From Deinococcus aerius (GTDB lineage: Bacteria > Deinococcota > Deinococci > Deinococcales > Deinococcaceae): DNA of 58,077 nucleotides. Shown one piece after another: positions 25,322-34,410 of the stretch. A program made the position numbers and the translations under genes. Within the stretch, counting starts at the first letter, position 1; each line of letters opens with the position of its first letter. The stretch lies in NCBI RefSeq assembly GCF_002897375.1, contig NZ_BFAG01000022.1:1-58077 (forward strand), given 5' to 3'. Below the pieces are notes generated by a model that saw only the letters and a program-made list of their open reading frames with translations, searched no databases and was not told the DNA's origin.

Positions 25322-26143
25322 CTACCCCTCACGCCGGAAGAAGAGCATTTCCCCCACCCGCAGCATCTTCTGGGGCCGATCGGGGTTCAGCCGGTACAGG
25401 TACGACACGAACTGCCCCGGGTCGGCCCCGTTCCCCGCGAAGAGGTCGTAATGGGTCGGCACCACCAGGCCGACATCCAGCGCCTGGGCCAGCTCCGCCG
25501 CCTCGCGGATATTCATATTCCCGACGATGCCCTGCCGCGTGCGGAAGTAGTCGCGCCCGTTGATGGGGAGGAAGGCCACGTCGATCCGCCAGCGCGACAG
25601 CGTCTCGGTCAGGCCGTCCCAGACCACCGTGTCACCCGCGTGGTAGACCGTCACGCCGTTCCACTCGATCACGTAGCCCAGGAAGGCGTGGCCGCGCCCG
25701 GCCCCCTCCAGCTCGGTGTGGGCGCTGGGGACCGGCGTGACCGTGGCGCCGAGGTCCGCAAACGGCTCACCCGCGCGGGCATGCCGCCACCGGGACGCGT
25801 CGATTCCGGCCCGGCGGGGGTCACAGGTGTACGGACCCGCGAAGCGTGCCTGCGGTGAGGCCTGGGCCAGCGGGCACAGGGTGTCCGGGTCGAAGTGATC
25901 GACGTGTTCGTGCGTGACGAGCACGAGGTCCGCATTCGTCACCTCCCCCGGCGGGACGGGCGGCGGAAACAGGCGCTCCAGATGCCCGCCCCCGCCGTCC
26001 GAGTCGGTGAGGTACGGGTCGATGTAGATGACCCCGCCCGGCCCCCGGATGGCGACGCCGACCTGCCCCAGGCCGTAAAAGGCCAGGCTGTTTTCGCCAA
26101 CTTGAAGGTGGTTGATCCGTTCGATCAGGCGAGGTTGGGGCAT
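25322..26143 (-). CDS. UlaG-like metal-dependent hydrolase (MBL fold)
   Basis: This 273-residue protein starts at ATG 26143. The metal motif is VTHEHVDHFDPDTL (HxHxDH). VTPVPSAHTE, VYHAGDTVVWDGL and VVPTHYDLFAGNG supply the remaining His and Asp ligands. FLPINGRDYFRTRQGIVGNM matches the UlaG/L-ascorbate-6-phosphate lactonase-like group, which includes phosphodiesterases and lactonases. The exact substrate is unknown. The protein is cytoplasmic. It is upstream of the GGDEF-EAL gene with a 52-nt gap, so they may share a transcript. Confidence 0.8.
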   Translation of the reverse strand: MPQPRLIERINHLQVGENSLAFYGLGQVGVAIRGPGGVIYIDPYLTDSDGGGGHLERLFPPPVPPGEVTNADLVLVTHEHVDHFDPDTLCPLAQASPQARFAGPYTCDPRRAGIDASRWRHARAGEPFADLGATVTPVPSAHTELEGAGRGHAFLGYVIEWNGVTVYHAGDTVVWDGLTETLSRWRIDVAFLPINGRDYFRTRQGIVGNMNIREAAELAQALDVGLVVPTHYDLFAGNGADPGQFVSYLYRLNPDRPQKMLRVGEMLFFRREG

Positions 26144-26246
26144 AGCTGTCCATTGTGCCCGAAGCGGTGAAAGGGCGACGTGGGGCCGGGCGGTGAGCAG
26201 CGCGCAGGCCAGCGGCCCCAAGAACGCTCCGACACCAGTGAAAGAG

Positions 26247-26336
26247 GACCCCTCACCCCGCTGCTTCGCAGCGCCCCTCTCCCCTGGGGAGAGGGGTCAC
26301 AAAGCTCCTCCCCGGGGAGCAGCTTGGGTGAAGGGT
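26247..26336. repeat. Dispersed hairpin repeat, copy A
   Basis: It begins GACCCCTCACCCCGCTGCTT and includes CGCAGCGCCCCTCTCCCC, followed by nested inverted repeats (CCCTCTCCCC/GGGGAGAGGG and CTCCTCCCC/GGGGAGCAG-like). Its first about 38 bases are identical to the repeat at 47691. It lies in the gap between two same-strand genes. Confidence 0.75.
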
Positions 26337-26380
26337 CTTTTCGACAGGCCCCGTTCTTCCGCCAAAGGCTCGACCGCCCC

Positions 26381-27175
26381 TCAAAGGCCCCTCAGCACGG
26401 TGACCGCGTCGCCCAGCGCCACCTCACCCTGAGCGGCGTGGACGAGATTCTGCCCGAACTCGATGAGACGGCCCCGTCGGCGGTAGCCCGCCAAGGTCCG
26501 CAGCGGCTCCCCCCCCATGCGCCCCTCCGTGATGTTGAGGACGCTGCACCGCGCGCACGGTTCCACCACGTCGAACTCCAGATCGCCGACCCGGATGCGC
26601 CCCCAGCCGTCCTCCTCGTAGGCCGCGCCCCCGCGCACGACGAGGTTGGGGCGGAACCGCTCGGGGGTCACGGGCTCACGCAGCCGGGTGTTCAGGTCCG
26701 CGACCGACGCCTCGGAGACGAGGTGCAGCGGGTTGCCGTCCACGAAGCTGATGCGCGCCGTGCCGAAGCGCGGGTTCATGCGCCGCTCGGCCCCGTCGGG
26801 GAAGTAGACCAGGGCGGCGGGCAGGCCGAGGTAGGCGCTCCACCAGGCGTTCGCCTCCCCACCGACCTCCAGGGCCTGCACGGGCTGGCGGAAGAGGTGG
26901 ACCAGGCGCGGCGGCCCGCCCGGCTCGCGGGGCACCCCCAGGGGCGGCATCCCCGGCGCCGCGACGCGCAACCCCCCCGGCTCCAACTCCACCCCGACGC
27001 GGTCCATGCGCGGAAAGTCCCGCCCGGTCACCTGCCGCCCGCCGCCGTCCACGACCATCCAGCGGCGGTCGAGGGCCAGGCCGAAGAGTTCCACCCTCGC
27101 GCGGTCCAGCGCCACACCGCGCGCCGACTTGATGGGATAGGTGTACAGGCCGGAGAGGGTCAGGGGGGTGGACAT
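26381..27175 (-). CDS. MOSC-domain molybdenum-cofactor-type protein
   Basis: This 264-residue protein has the two-part MOSC plan. The N-terminal beta-barrel MOSC_N domain runs from LYTYPIKSARGVALDRARVE (about 9-28) to about residue 110. The C-terminal MOSC domain follows, with RFRPNLVVRGG, then EPCARCSVLNITEG carrying the invariant Cys that receives sulfur. Relatives (YcbX, mARC) are molybdoenzymes that reduce N-hydroxylated compounds. No ferredoxin domain is fused here. The start is ATG 27175. It ends 20 nt downstream of the saccharide operon's last gene on the same strand and may be read through from it. Confidence 0.85.
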   Translation of the reverse strand: MSTPLTLSGLYTYPIKSARGVALDRARVELFGLALDRRWMVVDGGGRQVTGRDFPRMDRVGVELEPGGLRVAAPGMPPLGVPREPGGPPRLVHLFRQPVQALEVGGEANAWWSAYLGLPAALVYFPDGAERRMNPRFGTARISFVDGNPLHLVSEASVADLNTRLREPVTPERFRPNLVVRGGAAYEEDGWGRIRVGDLEFDVVEPCARCSVLNITEGRMGGEPLRTLAGYRRRGRLIEFGQNLVHAAQGEVALGDAVTVLRGL

Positions 27176-27194
27176 GGGCGCGGTCTCCGGGGCG

Positions 27195-28196
27195 TCAGGT
27201 GCGGAACAGGGTGTCCGGGGGCAGGGTCGCGGCGAGGGCCGCGCGCCAATCGTGGAGCCTTTCCCCCGCAGGATGTCCCGCGTGGGCCGCCCGCAGCGCG
27301 AGGAGGATGGCGCCCAGGGCGGGCTCGAGACCGCCCTCACCCGGCACGGCGCCCGGCTCGCCCCCGCGCACCCGCGTGAGCAGCGCGTCCCGCAGCAGGG
27401 ATGAGGGGTGACGCATCACGCCGCCCGCCGCGTATAAAGCGAAGGCTTTGCCGCCCAGACCCAACCGCCGGGCGGCCACGAGGGCGTAGTCCCCCAGGGC
27501 CGCGCCGTGCCGCTCCACCAGCGCCCGCGCGGTCACGTCTCCCGCCGCCGCCGCATCGAGCAGCACCCGCGCGAGGCGGCCCACCCGGCCCGGCGGGCGG
27601 CGGTCCCGGCGGGTGAAGGCGTGCAGCAGCGCCCCCACGTTCGGCAGGCGGTAGGTCGCCAGCACCCGCTCCGTCAACAGGGTCGGCGGGTCGAGGCCGA
27701 GTTCCGCCCGGTACACGGCGCGCAGGGTCATCCTCCCCAGGTCCTCGGCCCCCCCGGGTTCCTGCCAGAAGCCCGTGTGCCAGGTCTTCCCGCCTGACGC
27801 GGCGGCGATCCCCGCGCCCGTGCCGCAGGCGACCATCACGCCGTTCCCGTCCGGGGAGGCGGCGTGCAGGGCGCCCAGCGCGTCGTTCACCACCCGGCGC
27901 TCGGTCCCCCAGCCGCGCGACTCCAGCTCGGCCCCCAGCAGCGCGAAGTCCTCCGGCCAGTCGGCCCCCGTCGCGCTCAGGACGGCGGCGCGAAGCCCGG
28001 CGGTGTGGGCGTCCGCCATCCTGATCGCCCCCAGCGCCGCCCGGTCGATGGCCGCCAGCGCGTCCCGTTTGGACACGTAGATGTTGCCGCGCCCCCCACG
28101 CCCCCAGCCCAGCACGCGCCCCGAGGTGTCGGCCACCAGGGCCACCGTCTTGGTGTTGCCCGCGTCGATCCCCAGGACAAGGTCGGGAAGGCTCAT
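27195..28196 (-). CDS. BadF/BadG-type sugar kinase (N-acetylglucosamine kinase-like)
   Basis: This 333-residue ASKHA-fold kinase starts at ATG 28196, overlapping the NagB-like stop (ATGA). Phosphate loop 1 is LGIDAGNTKTVALVADTSG (about 7-25). Phosphate loop 2 includes VMVACGTGAGIAAASGGKTW. The adenosine segment is FALYAAGGVMRHPSSLL. The family contains eukaryote-like GlcNAc kinases and glucosamine kinases as well as 2-hydroxyacyl-CoA dehydratase activators; an isolated sugar-operon copy points to a sugar kinase. With GH4 and NagB-like partners it likely makes the 6-phospho sugar, either on the imported disaccharide or on the released monosaccharide. Confidence 0.85.
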   Translation of the reverse strand: MSLPDLVLGIDAGNTKTVALVADTSGRVLGWGRGGRGNIYVSKRDALAAIDRAALGAIRMADAHTAGLRAAVLSATGADWPEDFALLGAELESRGWGTERRVVNDALGALHAASPDGNGVMVACGTGAGIAAASGGKTWHTGFWQEPGGAEDLGRMTLRAVYRAELGLDPPTLLTERVLATYRLPNVGALLHAFTRRDRRPPGRVGRLARVLLDAAAAGDVTARALVERHGAALGDYALVAARRLGLGGKAFALYAAGGVMRHPSSLLRDALLTRVRGGEPGAVPGEGGLEPALGAILLALRAAHAGHPAGERLHDWRAALAATLPPDTLFRT

Positions 28197-28912
28197 GGGA
28201 AGGCCCGACCCTGCGCCCCGCCCCAGGCGGCGCGGTCGGCGAGGACGGTGGTGTTCGCGCCCTGAAGCCACGACGCGGGCACCTCCGGCGTCGGCGGCTC
28301 CCGCAGCGCGCGGGCGAGGATGTCCCGCTTGTGCGACCCGCTCACCAGGAGAATGATCCGTCTCGCGGACAGGATCACGTCCATCCCCGCCGTCAGCGCC
28401 CGGGACGGCACGGGCAGGTCGCCCCAGTACGCGGCGTTGCTCGCCAGGCTCGCGGGTGTGAGTGTCACCACCCGGGTCCGCGCGCCCGGCCCGCACAGCG
28501 GCTCGTTGAAGCCCAGGTGCCCGTTCGGCCCCAGCCCCAGGACGGCGAGGTCGATGCCGCTGAGGGCCGCCACCTCCGACTCATAGCGACGGCAAGCCTC
28601 GTCCGGGTCCGGCGCGTCCCCCAGCCGCACGACCTGTTTCACGCCCAGCGGCTCCACGAAGGAGCGGCGCATCCAGCCCCACAGCGAGCGCGGGTCGTCC
28701 TCGCCCACGCCCAGGTACTCGTCGAGCTGCACGGCGGTGAGGCGCGAGGCGTCGAGCCCCCGCAGGGCGAGTTCCGCGTACGTCGCCATCGGGGTATGGC
28801 CGGTGGCGACCAGGACGGAGAGGTTGGGCTTCTCGCGCAGCGCGTCCCCGATGAGATCGGCGGCGCGTTCGGCGAGCACCTCCGCGTCCCCCAGCACCTC
28901 CACCCCTACCAC
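28193..28912 (-). CDS. nagB: Glucosamine-6-phosphate deaminase-like protein
   Basis: This 239-residue soluble enzyme of the NagB/SugarP isomerase family starts at GTG 28912, within the 3' end of the GH4 gene (7-nt overlap). The LSVLVATGHTPMATYAEL phosphate loop, VQLDEYLGVG (catalytic Asp of DEYxG) and GLGPNGHLGFNEP (His/Glu of the isomerase site) are all present. The reaction is glucosamine-6-phosphate to fructose-6-phosphate plus ammonia. No deacetylase (NagA) is in the window, so GlcNAc-6-P would need one from elsewhere, or the substrate is non-acetylated. The 4-nt overlap with the kinase indicates coupled translation. Confidence 0.85.
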   Translation of the reverse strand: MVGVEVLGDAEVLAERAADLIGDALREKPNLSVLVATGHTPMATYAELALRGLDASRLTAVQLDEYLGVGEDDPRSLWGWMRRSFVEPLGVKQVVRLGDAPDPDEACRRYESEVAALSGIDLAVLGLGPNGHLGFNEPLCGPGARTRVVTLTPASLASNAAYWGDLPVPSRALTAGMDVILSARRIILLVSGSHKRDILARALREPPTPEVPASWLQGANTTVLADRAAWGGAQGRAFP

Positions 28913-30186
28913 AGCCGCTCCGGCAGGTACGCGCGGTGCGCCCGGGCGAGGTCGTCATACAGCGCCTCGGCCAGGGGCAGCGTGCGGACGAGGGGGTTAC
29001 TCACCAGGGCGCGCAGGGCGTCCCGGCGCGAGCCGCACCACCCCGCGTCCGCCGCCAGCCCCTGATACTCGCCGAGCGCGTGCAGCAGGCCCCGCACCGG
29101 GGCGGGCACCCGGAAGCCCGACAGTGGCCGCGCCCCCCGGCGGTCCACCAGGCACGGCACCTCCACCACCTGCCCGTCGGGGAAGTCCTGAATGGCGCCG
29201 CGGTTCACCACGTTGCACGGCCACACCTCGCCGCGGTCGTTGAACAGGGCGTCCATCACGTCCACGGCAAGTTCCAACTCGAAGAGGCCGCCGCGCGAGC
29301 GGGCCGGGTCGAGGGTGGGGTTCTCCGAATCCACCTGCTCGCGGTAGTGCGCCCAGTAGTCGGGCACCTCGGCGAGGATGTCCTGGGCGCGGGTGGTGGG
29401 CCGGGCGCGCAGCTCGCGCAGCATGTCCTCCTCGTAGAAGTAGTACCTCATGTACGAGGCGGGGATGGACCCCACCGTGACAGCGAGGTGCAGGAGGCGG
29501 CGCGACCAGGGGTCCGTGACGCCCTCTAAGGCCCGCTCCAGCCGCGGCAGCAGCGCCTCCCCGTCATACCTCGCCTCCACGCTCCAGCAGGCGTGATTCA
29601 GGCCGACCATGGTGGCCTCCACCCGGCGGGGGTCGAGGCCCGCCATCCTCGCCAGTTCGAGCGGGAAGACGATGGGGCCCTCGCACAGCGAGATGACGGG
29701 CACCTCCGAGTGGTCGGCCACTCCCTGCGCGACGATGTTCACGGGGTTGGTGTAGTTGAACAAGGTGGCCCCCGGGCACAGCCGCGCCATGTCCTCCACC
29801 AGGCCGCGCGTGACGTGCAGCGCCCGCAGGGCCATGAACAAGCCCCCCGCCCCCTGCGTCTCCTGCCCGATGGCGCCGCGCGCAAGGGGAAGCCGCTCGT
29901 CGAGCGCCCGCGCCTCGAAGCCGCCGGGCCGGAAGCTCGACAGCACCCCGTCGCAGTCGGGGAGCGCGCGTGCCCGGTCGGTGGTGGCCGTGACCCGCAG
30001 GTCGGCACCCTGAGCCTCGATCATCCGCTCCGCCAGCCGCCGCACGAGGCCCAGCCGCTCCTCGTCGAGGTCCACCAGGACGATCTCCGACCCGGCGAAG
30101 TTGGCCGACTGCCGGATGAACGACGCCACCGTACCCGGCGCGCGGGTGCTGCCGCCGCCGATGTAGGCGAGTTTGACGCGGGCCAT
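28906..30186 (-). CDS. GH4 6-phospho-beta-glycosidase (NAD+/Mn2+-dependent type)
   Basis: This 426-residue protein starts at ATG 30186. The Rossmann N-terminus KLAYIGGGSTRAPGTVASF binds NAD+, and IVLVDLDEERL holds the acidic ribose contact. FNYTNPVN and MVGLNHACW (GxNH) are GH4 metal and substrate segments. The metal Cys is in SLCEGP where CNVP is commonest, which suggests a subfamily with different specificity. GH4 enzymes cleave 6-phosphorylated disaccharides by redox-assisted elimination at C3. It is the first gene of the minus operon with NagB-like and BadF-type genes, and it is divergent from the LacI regulator and importer. No PTS component is encoded nearby. Confidence 0.85.
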   Translation of the reverse strand: MARVKLAYIGGGSTRAPGTVASFIRQSANFAGSEIVLVDLDEERLGLVRRLAERMIEAQGADLRVTATTDRARALPDCDGVLSSFRPGGFEARALDERLPLARGAIGQETQGAGGLFMALRALHVTRGLVEDMARLCPGATLFNYTNPVNIVAQGVADHSEVPVISLCEGPIVFPLELARMAGLDPRRVEATMVGLNHACWSVEARYDGEALLPRLERALEGVTDPWSRRLLHLAVTVGSIPASYMRYYFYEEDMLRELRARPTTRAQDILAEVPDYWAHYREQVDSENPTLDPARSRGGLFELELAVDVMDALFNDRGEVWPCNVVNRGAIQDFPDGQVVEVPCLVDRRGARPLSGFRVPAPVRGLLHALGEYQGLAADAGWCGSRRDALRALVSNPLVRTLPLAEALYDDLARAHRAYLPERLW

Positions 30187-30251
30187 AGGGTTTCGCCGCC
30201 ATGCTACCGCGTTGGCCGCCGGGAGCGAGGCGGGCGGGAAGCGGGGACGCC

Positions 30252-30291
30252 TTGACACCACCCACTCGAAGGCTTACTTTATCGCTAAAGT
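30252..30291 (+). promoter_or_regulatory. Strong promoter with overlapping LacI-type operator
   Basis: TTGACA (30252-30257), 17 nt, TACTTT (30275-30280). Overlapping the -10 box is ACTTTATCGCTAAAGT (30276-30291), with perfect 6-bp arms around a TCGC centre; a central CG is usual for LacI-family operators. It lies about 90 nt before the LacI start and also upstream of the divergent GH4 operon, so one operator could serve both directions. Confidence 0.75.
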
Positions 30292-30380
30292 TAAACTCAT
30301 CTTTACGCGGAGTCCCTGGCAGGCCTTCCCTGTCCGCCCCCTTTGCCCGCCTTCACGTCACGTCCCATCCGGGAGCGCGC

Positions 30381-31421
30381 ATGACGGAATCGGCCCCACC
30401 CTCCCCCAGCTCCCCGTTCCCCGCGCCGGTCACCCTGGCGGACATCGCCCGCCTGGCGGGGGTGTCGCGCATGACGGCCTCCAACGTCGTCAACGGCAAG
30501 CCGGGCATGACCGAGGCCACCCGGCAGCGGGTGCTGCGGGCGGTCGAGCAGACCGGATACGTGGCGAACCCGGCGGCGCGCCGGCTGGCGGGGCGGCGCA
30601 CCAACCTGATCGGGGTGATCGCGCCGCGCTACGGGGTGCCCTACGTCAACGAGGTCCTGCACGGCGCGGTCGCCGCCGCCGAGGACGCGGGCATGAACCT
30701 GGCGGTCTTCACCACCGCGGGCAGCGCGGCCCTGGAGCGCGAGCGGGCGGCGCTGCTGCGGACCCTGGCCGACGGGGTGCTGCTCATCCTGCCCAGCGGG
30801 GACGAACACGAGGTGTTCCGGGACGCGGTGCCGGTGGTCACGGCGGGGTCGCTGAGCCCCTTCAGCGTGCGGGGGGACAATGTCCACGGCGGGCGCCTCG
30901 TCGCGCGGCACCTGCTGGAGTTGGGGCACCGCCGGGTCGCGTACATCCGCGGGCCGCAGGAGGGCGGGGTCTACCAGCAGGAGTCCCAGGCGCGCGAGCG
31001 CGGCTTCCTGGAGGAGCTGCGGGGGGGCGGGGTGAACGTGCCCGACGAATACCTGGCCCCGGGCGACTTCAGCGAGGCGGGGGGGGAGCGTGCCGCGCGG
31101 GCGCTGCTGGCCCTGCCCCAGCCGCCCACCGCGATCTTCGCCTCCAACGACTCGGCGGCCCTGGGGGTGCTGCGCGCCGCCGAGGCGCTGGGGCTGCGGG
31201 TGCCTGACGACCTCTCGGTGGTGGGCTACGACGACGTGGGGGCCGCCGCCCGGACCCGCCCGCCGCTGACCACCGTGCGCCAGCCGCTGCCCGAGATGGG
31301 CGCGGCGGCGGTGCGGATGCTGCTCGCCCTCGTGCGCGGCACCCGGCCCACGCCGCCGCCCCCCTTTCCCACCACCCTCGCCCTGCGCGACTCCACCGGG
31401 CCACCCTCCCCGTCCCGCTGA
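30381..31421 (+). CDS. LacI-family transcriptional regulator
   Basis: This 346-residue protein begins at ATG 30381, with GGGAG upstream; the open frame before it is not coding. The LacI helix-turn-helix is VTLADIARLAGVSRMTASNV (about 20-40) with the hinge helix region RRLAGRRTNLIGVIAP. The rest is a periplasmic-binding-protein-like effector domain (about 75-335), including FASNDSAALGVLRAAEALGL and DDLSVVGYDDV. It most likely represses its own promoter through ACTTTA-TCGC-TAAAGT at 30276-30291, and possibly the divergent GH4 operon. The inducer should be a sugar carried by the downstream importer. The ABC genes follow on the same strand 58 nt later. Confidence 0.9.
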   Translation: MTESAPPSPSSPFPAPVTLADIARLAGVSRMTASNVVNGKPGMTEATRQRVLRAVEQTGYVANPAARRLAGRRTNLIGVIAPRYGVPYVNEVLHGAVAAAEDAGMNLAVFTTAGSAALERERAALLRTLADGVLLILPSGDEHEVFRDAVPVVTAGSLSPFSVRGDNVHGGRLVARHLLELGHRRVAYIRGPQEGGVYQQESQARERGFLEELRGGGVNVPDEYLAPGDFSEAGGERAARALLALPQPPTAIFASNDSAALGVLRAAEALGLRVPDDLSVVGYDDVGAAARTRPPLTTVRQPLPEMGAAAVRMLLALVRGTRPTPPPPFPTTLALRDSTGPPSPSR

Positions 31422-31479
31422 CCACCCGCCCCCCCTGCCCTCTCGCCCGGCCCCGCGCCGGAGACTGCCGAGGTTCCCC

Positions 31480-33123
31480 ATGAAGCCAGTGTCCCGCCTT
31501 GCCGCCCCCCTCGCCCTGCTCACCGCCGCGCTGGGCGCCTACGCCCTCGCGCAGCAGCCCACGACCACCTTCACGGTCGTGCGCTCGTCGCAGTGGGGGG
31601 CACAGAACCTCAACCCCTTCACGCCGGGGGACCAGCACCTCCAGGCGACGAACTCGGCCATCTACGAGACGCTGTTCTACGTCAACGGCCTGAATGGCAA
31701 GGTCACCAACGTCCTGGGCACGGGGTACACCTGGAGCAAGGACAACAAGACCCTGACGGTCACCACCCGCCCCGGCGTGAAGTGGCACGACGGCCAGGCC
31801 TTCAGCGCGAACGACGTGGCCTTTACCTTCAACTACCTCAAGCAGTACCCGGCGCTCGACCTCAGCGGCCTGTGGAAAAACGGCCTGACGAGCGTGAAGG
31901 CGAGTGGCCCCGGCACCGTGACCTTCACCTTCGCCCGCGCCAACACGCCGATCTTCTTCTACCTGGCGGGGACGCCCATCGTGCCCCAGCACCTGTGGAG
32001 CCAGATCAAGGACCCGCTGACCTACACCAACTCCAAGCCGGTGGGCACCGGTCCCTTCACCTTCGACGCCTACAGCCTCCAGGCGGTGCGGGTGCTGAAA
32101 AATCCCAACTACTGGATGAGGGGCCAGCCCTACGTGGACGCGGTGGTGTGGCGCGCGACCAACGGCAACGACGCCGCGCTGCTGCAACTCCTCAAGGGCG
32201 AGGCCGACTACGGCTACGTCGGCATTCCTGACCCCAAGGGCGGCTACGCGGCCAAGGGGCCGAACTACAGCTACTGGTGGCCGACCAACAACTCCAACTT
32301 CCTGTACTTCAACACCACCAAGGCGCCCTTCAGCGACCCCGCCTTCCGCCGCGCCGTCGCCACCGCGATCAACACCAGGGACGTGGCCCTCAAGGCCTAC
32401 TCGGGCGTTCTGGCCGCCGCGCCCGCCAGCGCCGTGATTCCCGCCCAGCAGGCGCAGTGGCTCCCCGCCTCGATGAAGGGCCTGACCCCCAAGTACGACC
32501 CCGCCGCCGCCGACCGGGCGCTCACCGCTGCCGGGTACCGGAAGAACGCGCAGGGCCAACGCCTGGGCAAGGACGGGAGGCCCCTGCCCACCTTCAAGAT
32601 CCTGGTGGGGGCGGGCTGGACCGACTTCATCACGATGGCGCAGGTCGTGGGGGACAACCTCAAGAAGGTGGGCATCAACACCTCCATCGACCAGCAGACC
32701 TGGAGCTCCTACTCGGGCGGGCTCCAGACCGCGACCTACGACATGGGCATCAGTTGGGGCTGGGGCAACGGCCCGACGCCCTACTACCTGTTCTACTCCT
32801 CGTTCTCGCCCGAACTCAGCGCGCCGGTGGGCAAGACGGCGCCCTCGAACCTGTCGCGCTACACCAACCCGGCCCTCACCCAGGCCCTCGCCCGCTTCCG
32901 CGCCACCAGCGACCCCGCCGCGCAGAAGCAGGCCGTCGCCACCATGGTGAGCACGGTCATGAAGGACATGCCGTGGGTGCCGCTGACCGACCGCGCCCAG
33001 TTCTCGCTGTACAACACCAGCCGGTTCACGAACTTCCCGACCGCGCAAAACCCTTACAACGACGGCAGCCCCGACGACGTGCCCGGCGCGCGGCTGATGT
33101 ACCTCAACGTCAAGCCCAAGTAG
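31480..33123 (+). CDS. ABC transporter substrate-binding protein (family 5, oligosaccharide or peptide)
   Basis: This 547-residue exported protein has a signal peptide (KPVSRLAAPLALLTAALGAYALAQ) and a mature family 5 SBP. The segments include SAIYETLFYVN, VTTRPGVKWHDGQAFSANDV (signature W-x-DG-x-x-x-x-x-DV) and VGTGPFTFDAY. Family 5 proteins bind peptides, nickel or, in Thermotoga and some Deinococcus, cello- and manno-oligosaccharides. Here the LacI regulator upstream, the GH4 operon and a GH1 relic downstream argue for a beta-linked oligosaccharide. Two REP-like hairpins lie in the 300-nt gap before the permease gene and may stabilise this message. Confidence 0.9.
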   Translation: MKPVSRLAAPLALLTAALGAYALAQQPTTTFTVVRSSQWGAQNLNPFTPGDQHLQATNSAIYETLFYVNGLNGKVTNVLGTGYTWSKDNKTLTVTTRPGVKWHDGQAFSANDVAFTFNYLKQYPALDLSGLWKNGLTSVKASGPGTVTFTFARANTPIFFYLAGTPIVPQHLWSQIKDPLTYTNSKPVGTGPFTFDAYSLQAVRVLKNPNYWMRGQPYVDAVVWRATNGNDAALLQLLKGEADYGYVGIPDPKGGYAAKGPNYSYWWPTNNSNFLYFNTTKAPFSDPAFRRAVATAINTRDVALKAYSGVLAAAPASAVIPAQQAQWLPASMKGLTPKYDPAAADRALTAAGYRKNAQGQRLGKDGRPLPTFKILVGAGWTDFITMAQVVGDNLKKVGINTSIDQQTWSSYSGGLQTATYDMGISWGWGNGPTPYYLFYSSFSPELSAPVGKTAPSNLSRYTNPALTQALARFRATSDPAAQKQAVATMVSTVMKDMPWVPLTDRAQFSLYNTSRFTNFPTAQNPYNDGSPDDVPGARLMYLNVKPK

Positions 33124-33161
33124 GGCGCGCCCCGGCGGGTTGAGGAGGTAGGGGTATGCTT

Positions 33162-33317
33162 CCCCCTCTCCCCACGTGGGAGAGGGCCTGGCGCAGCCAG
33201 GGGTGAGGGGGCGACGGGGTGAGCGCAAATGCGGGCCACACGGCCTGCCCCTCCTTCCCGCCGCGCCGCAGGGCGTGCCCGCTCACCCCCACCCAGCCTC
33301 CCCCCTCAAGGGGGAGG
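33162..33317. repeat. Two REP-like hairpins in the SBP-permease gap
   Basis: CCCTCTCCCC-ACGT-GGGAGAGGG, with a following CTGGCGCAGCCAG palindrome and GGGTGAGGGG (33162-33210), resembles a variant of the dispersed repeat. A second stem, CCTCCCCC (33297-33304) with GGGGGAGG (33310-33317), follows. The 300-nt gap between binding protein and permease genes shows nothing else. Confidence 0.6.
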
Positions 33318-33423
33318 AGCAAAAAGACCTTCCCGACCTGACCTCGCTTTGCCGCGCGCCGCATTTCCCCGGGTGGGACTGGGACCACTCCCGTCCCACC
33401 CCCCGTCTTCAGGAGGCCCCCCC

Positions 33424-34410
33424 GTGCCCTACCTCCTCCGCAAGTTCGGCATCCTGCTGTTCACCCTGTGGGTGGCATTGACCCTCAACTTCATCCTGCC
33501 GCGCCTGGTGCCGGGCGACCCCATCGGCGCGATGATCGCCAAGTACCAGGGGCGGCTCGACCCGCAGGCGGTCACGGCGCTCACCAAGGCGTACGGGCTC
33601 GACAACCAGGGCACCCTGATCGAGCAGTATTTCGGGTACCTCGGGCGGATGCTGCGCGGCGACTTCGGGCGCTCCATCGGGCAGTTTCCGACCCCGGTGA
33701 GCGACATCATCGGGCAGGCGGCGCCGTGGACCATCGGGCTCATCGGCGTGACGACCATCCTGTCGTTCCTGATCGGCAGCGCCTTCGGGCTGTACTCGGC
33801 GTGGCGGCGGGGGGGCCGGGTGGCCGACGCCCTGCCGCCCCTTGCCCTCTTCCTGAACTCGATGCCGTACTTCTGGTTCGCGCTGCTGCTGCTCTACCTC
33901 TTCGCGTACAAGCAGAGCCTCTTTCCCCTGGGCAACAACCTCGACCCCTTCCTGACGCCCTGGACACCGCAGTGGTGGTCCTCGCTGCTGCGGCACGCGG
34001 TGTTGCCCGCGCTCACCATCATCGTGACGGCGGCGGGCGGCTGGCTGATCACCATGCGGAACAACGTGATGAACGTGATGGGGGAAGACTACCTCGCCTT
34101 CGCGCGGGCCAAGGGGCTCTCCGAGGGCCGCATCCTGAACCGCTACGTGCTGAGGAATGCGCTGCTCCCCAGTTTCACCGCCTTCGGCATCGCGCTGGGC
34201 TTCGTGGTGGGCGGGGCGATCTTCGTGGAGACGGTGTTCTCCTACCCCGGCCTGGGGCTGTACCTGTACCAGGCGGTCGTGGGGCTCGACTATCCCCTCA
34301 TGCAGGAGATCTTCCTGTTCATCGCCTTGGCGGTGCTGGTCGCCAACTTCATCGTGGACGCGCTGTACGCGGTGCTTGACCCGCGTGTTCGGGACGGGAG
34401 GACGACATGA
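33424..34410 (+). CDS. ABC transporter permease (DppB type)
   Basis: This 328-residue inner-membrane permease starts at GTG 33424, with AGGAGGCC upstream; an upstream extension of the frame runs through repeats and was rejected. Typical DppB features are the N-terminal helix FGILLFTLWVALTLNFILPRL, then PGDPIGAMI, and the EAA-like loop YLAFARAKGLSEGRILNRYV. About six helices are predicted. It pairs with the DppC half of the downstream fusion. It lacks a normal spacer to the next frame: its stop overlaps the ATG of a 67-codon ORF (ATGA). Confidence 0.9.
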   Translation: MPYLLRKFGILLFTLWVALTLNFILPRLVPGDPIGAMIAKYQGRLDPQAVTALTKAYGLDNQGTLIEQYFGYLGRMLRGDFGRSIGQFPTPVSDIIGQAAPWTIGLIGVTTILSFLIGSAFGLYSAWRRGGRVADALPPLALFLNSMPYFWFALLLLYLFAYKQSLFPLGNNLDPFLTPWTPQWWSSLLRHAVLPALTIIVTAAGGWLITMRNNVMNVMGEDYLAFARAKGLSEGRILNRYVLRNALLPSFTAFGIALGFVVGGAIFVETVFSYPGLGLYLYQAVVGLDYPLMQEIFLFIALAVLVANFIVDALYAVLDPRVRDGRTT

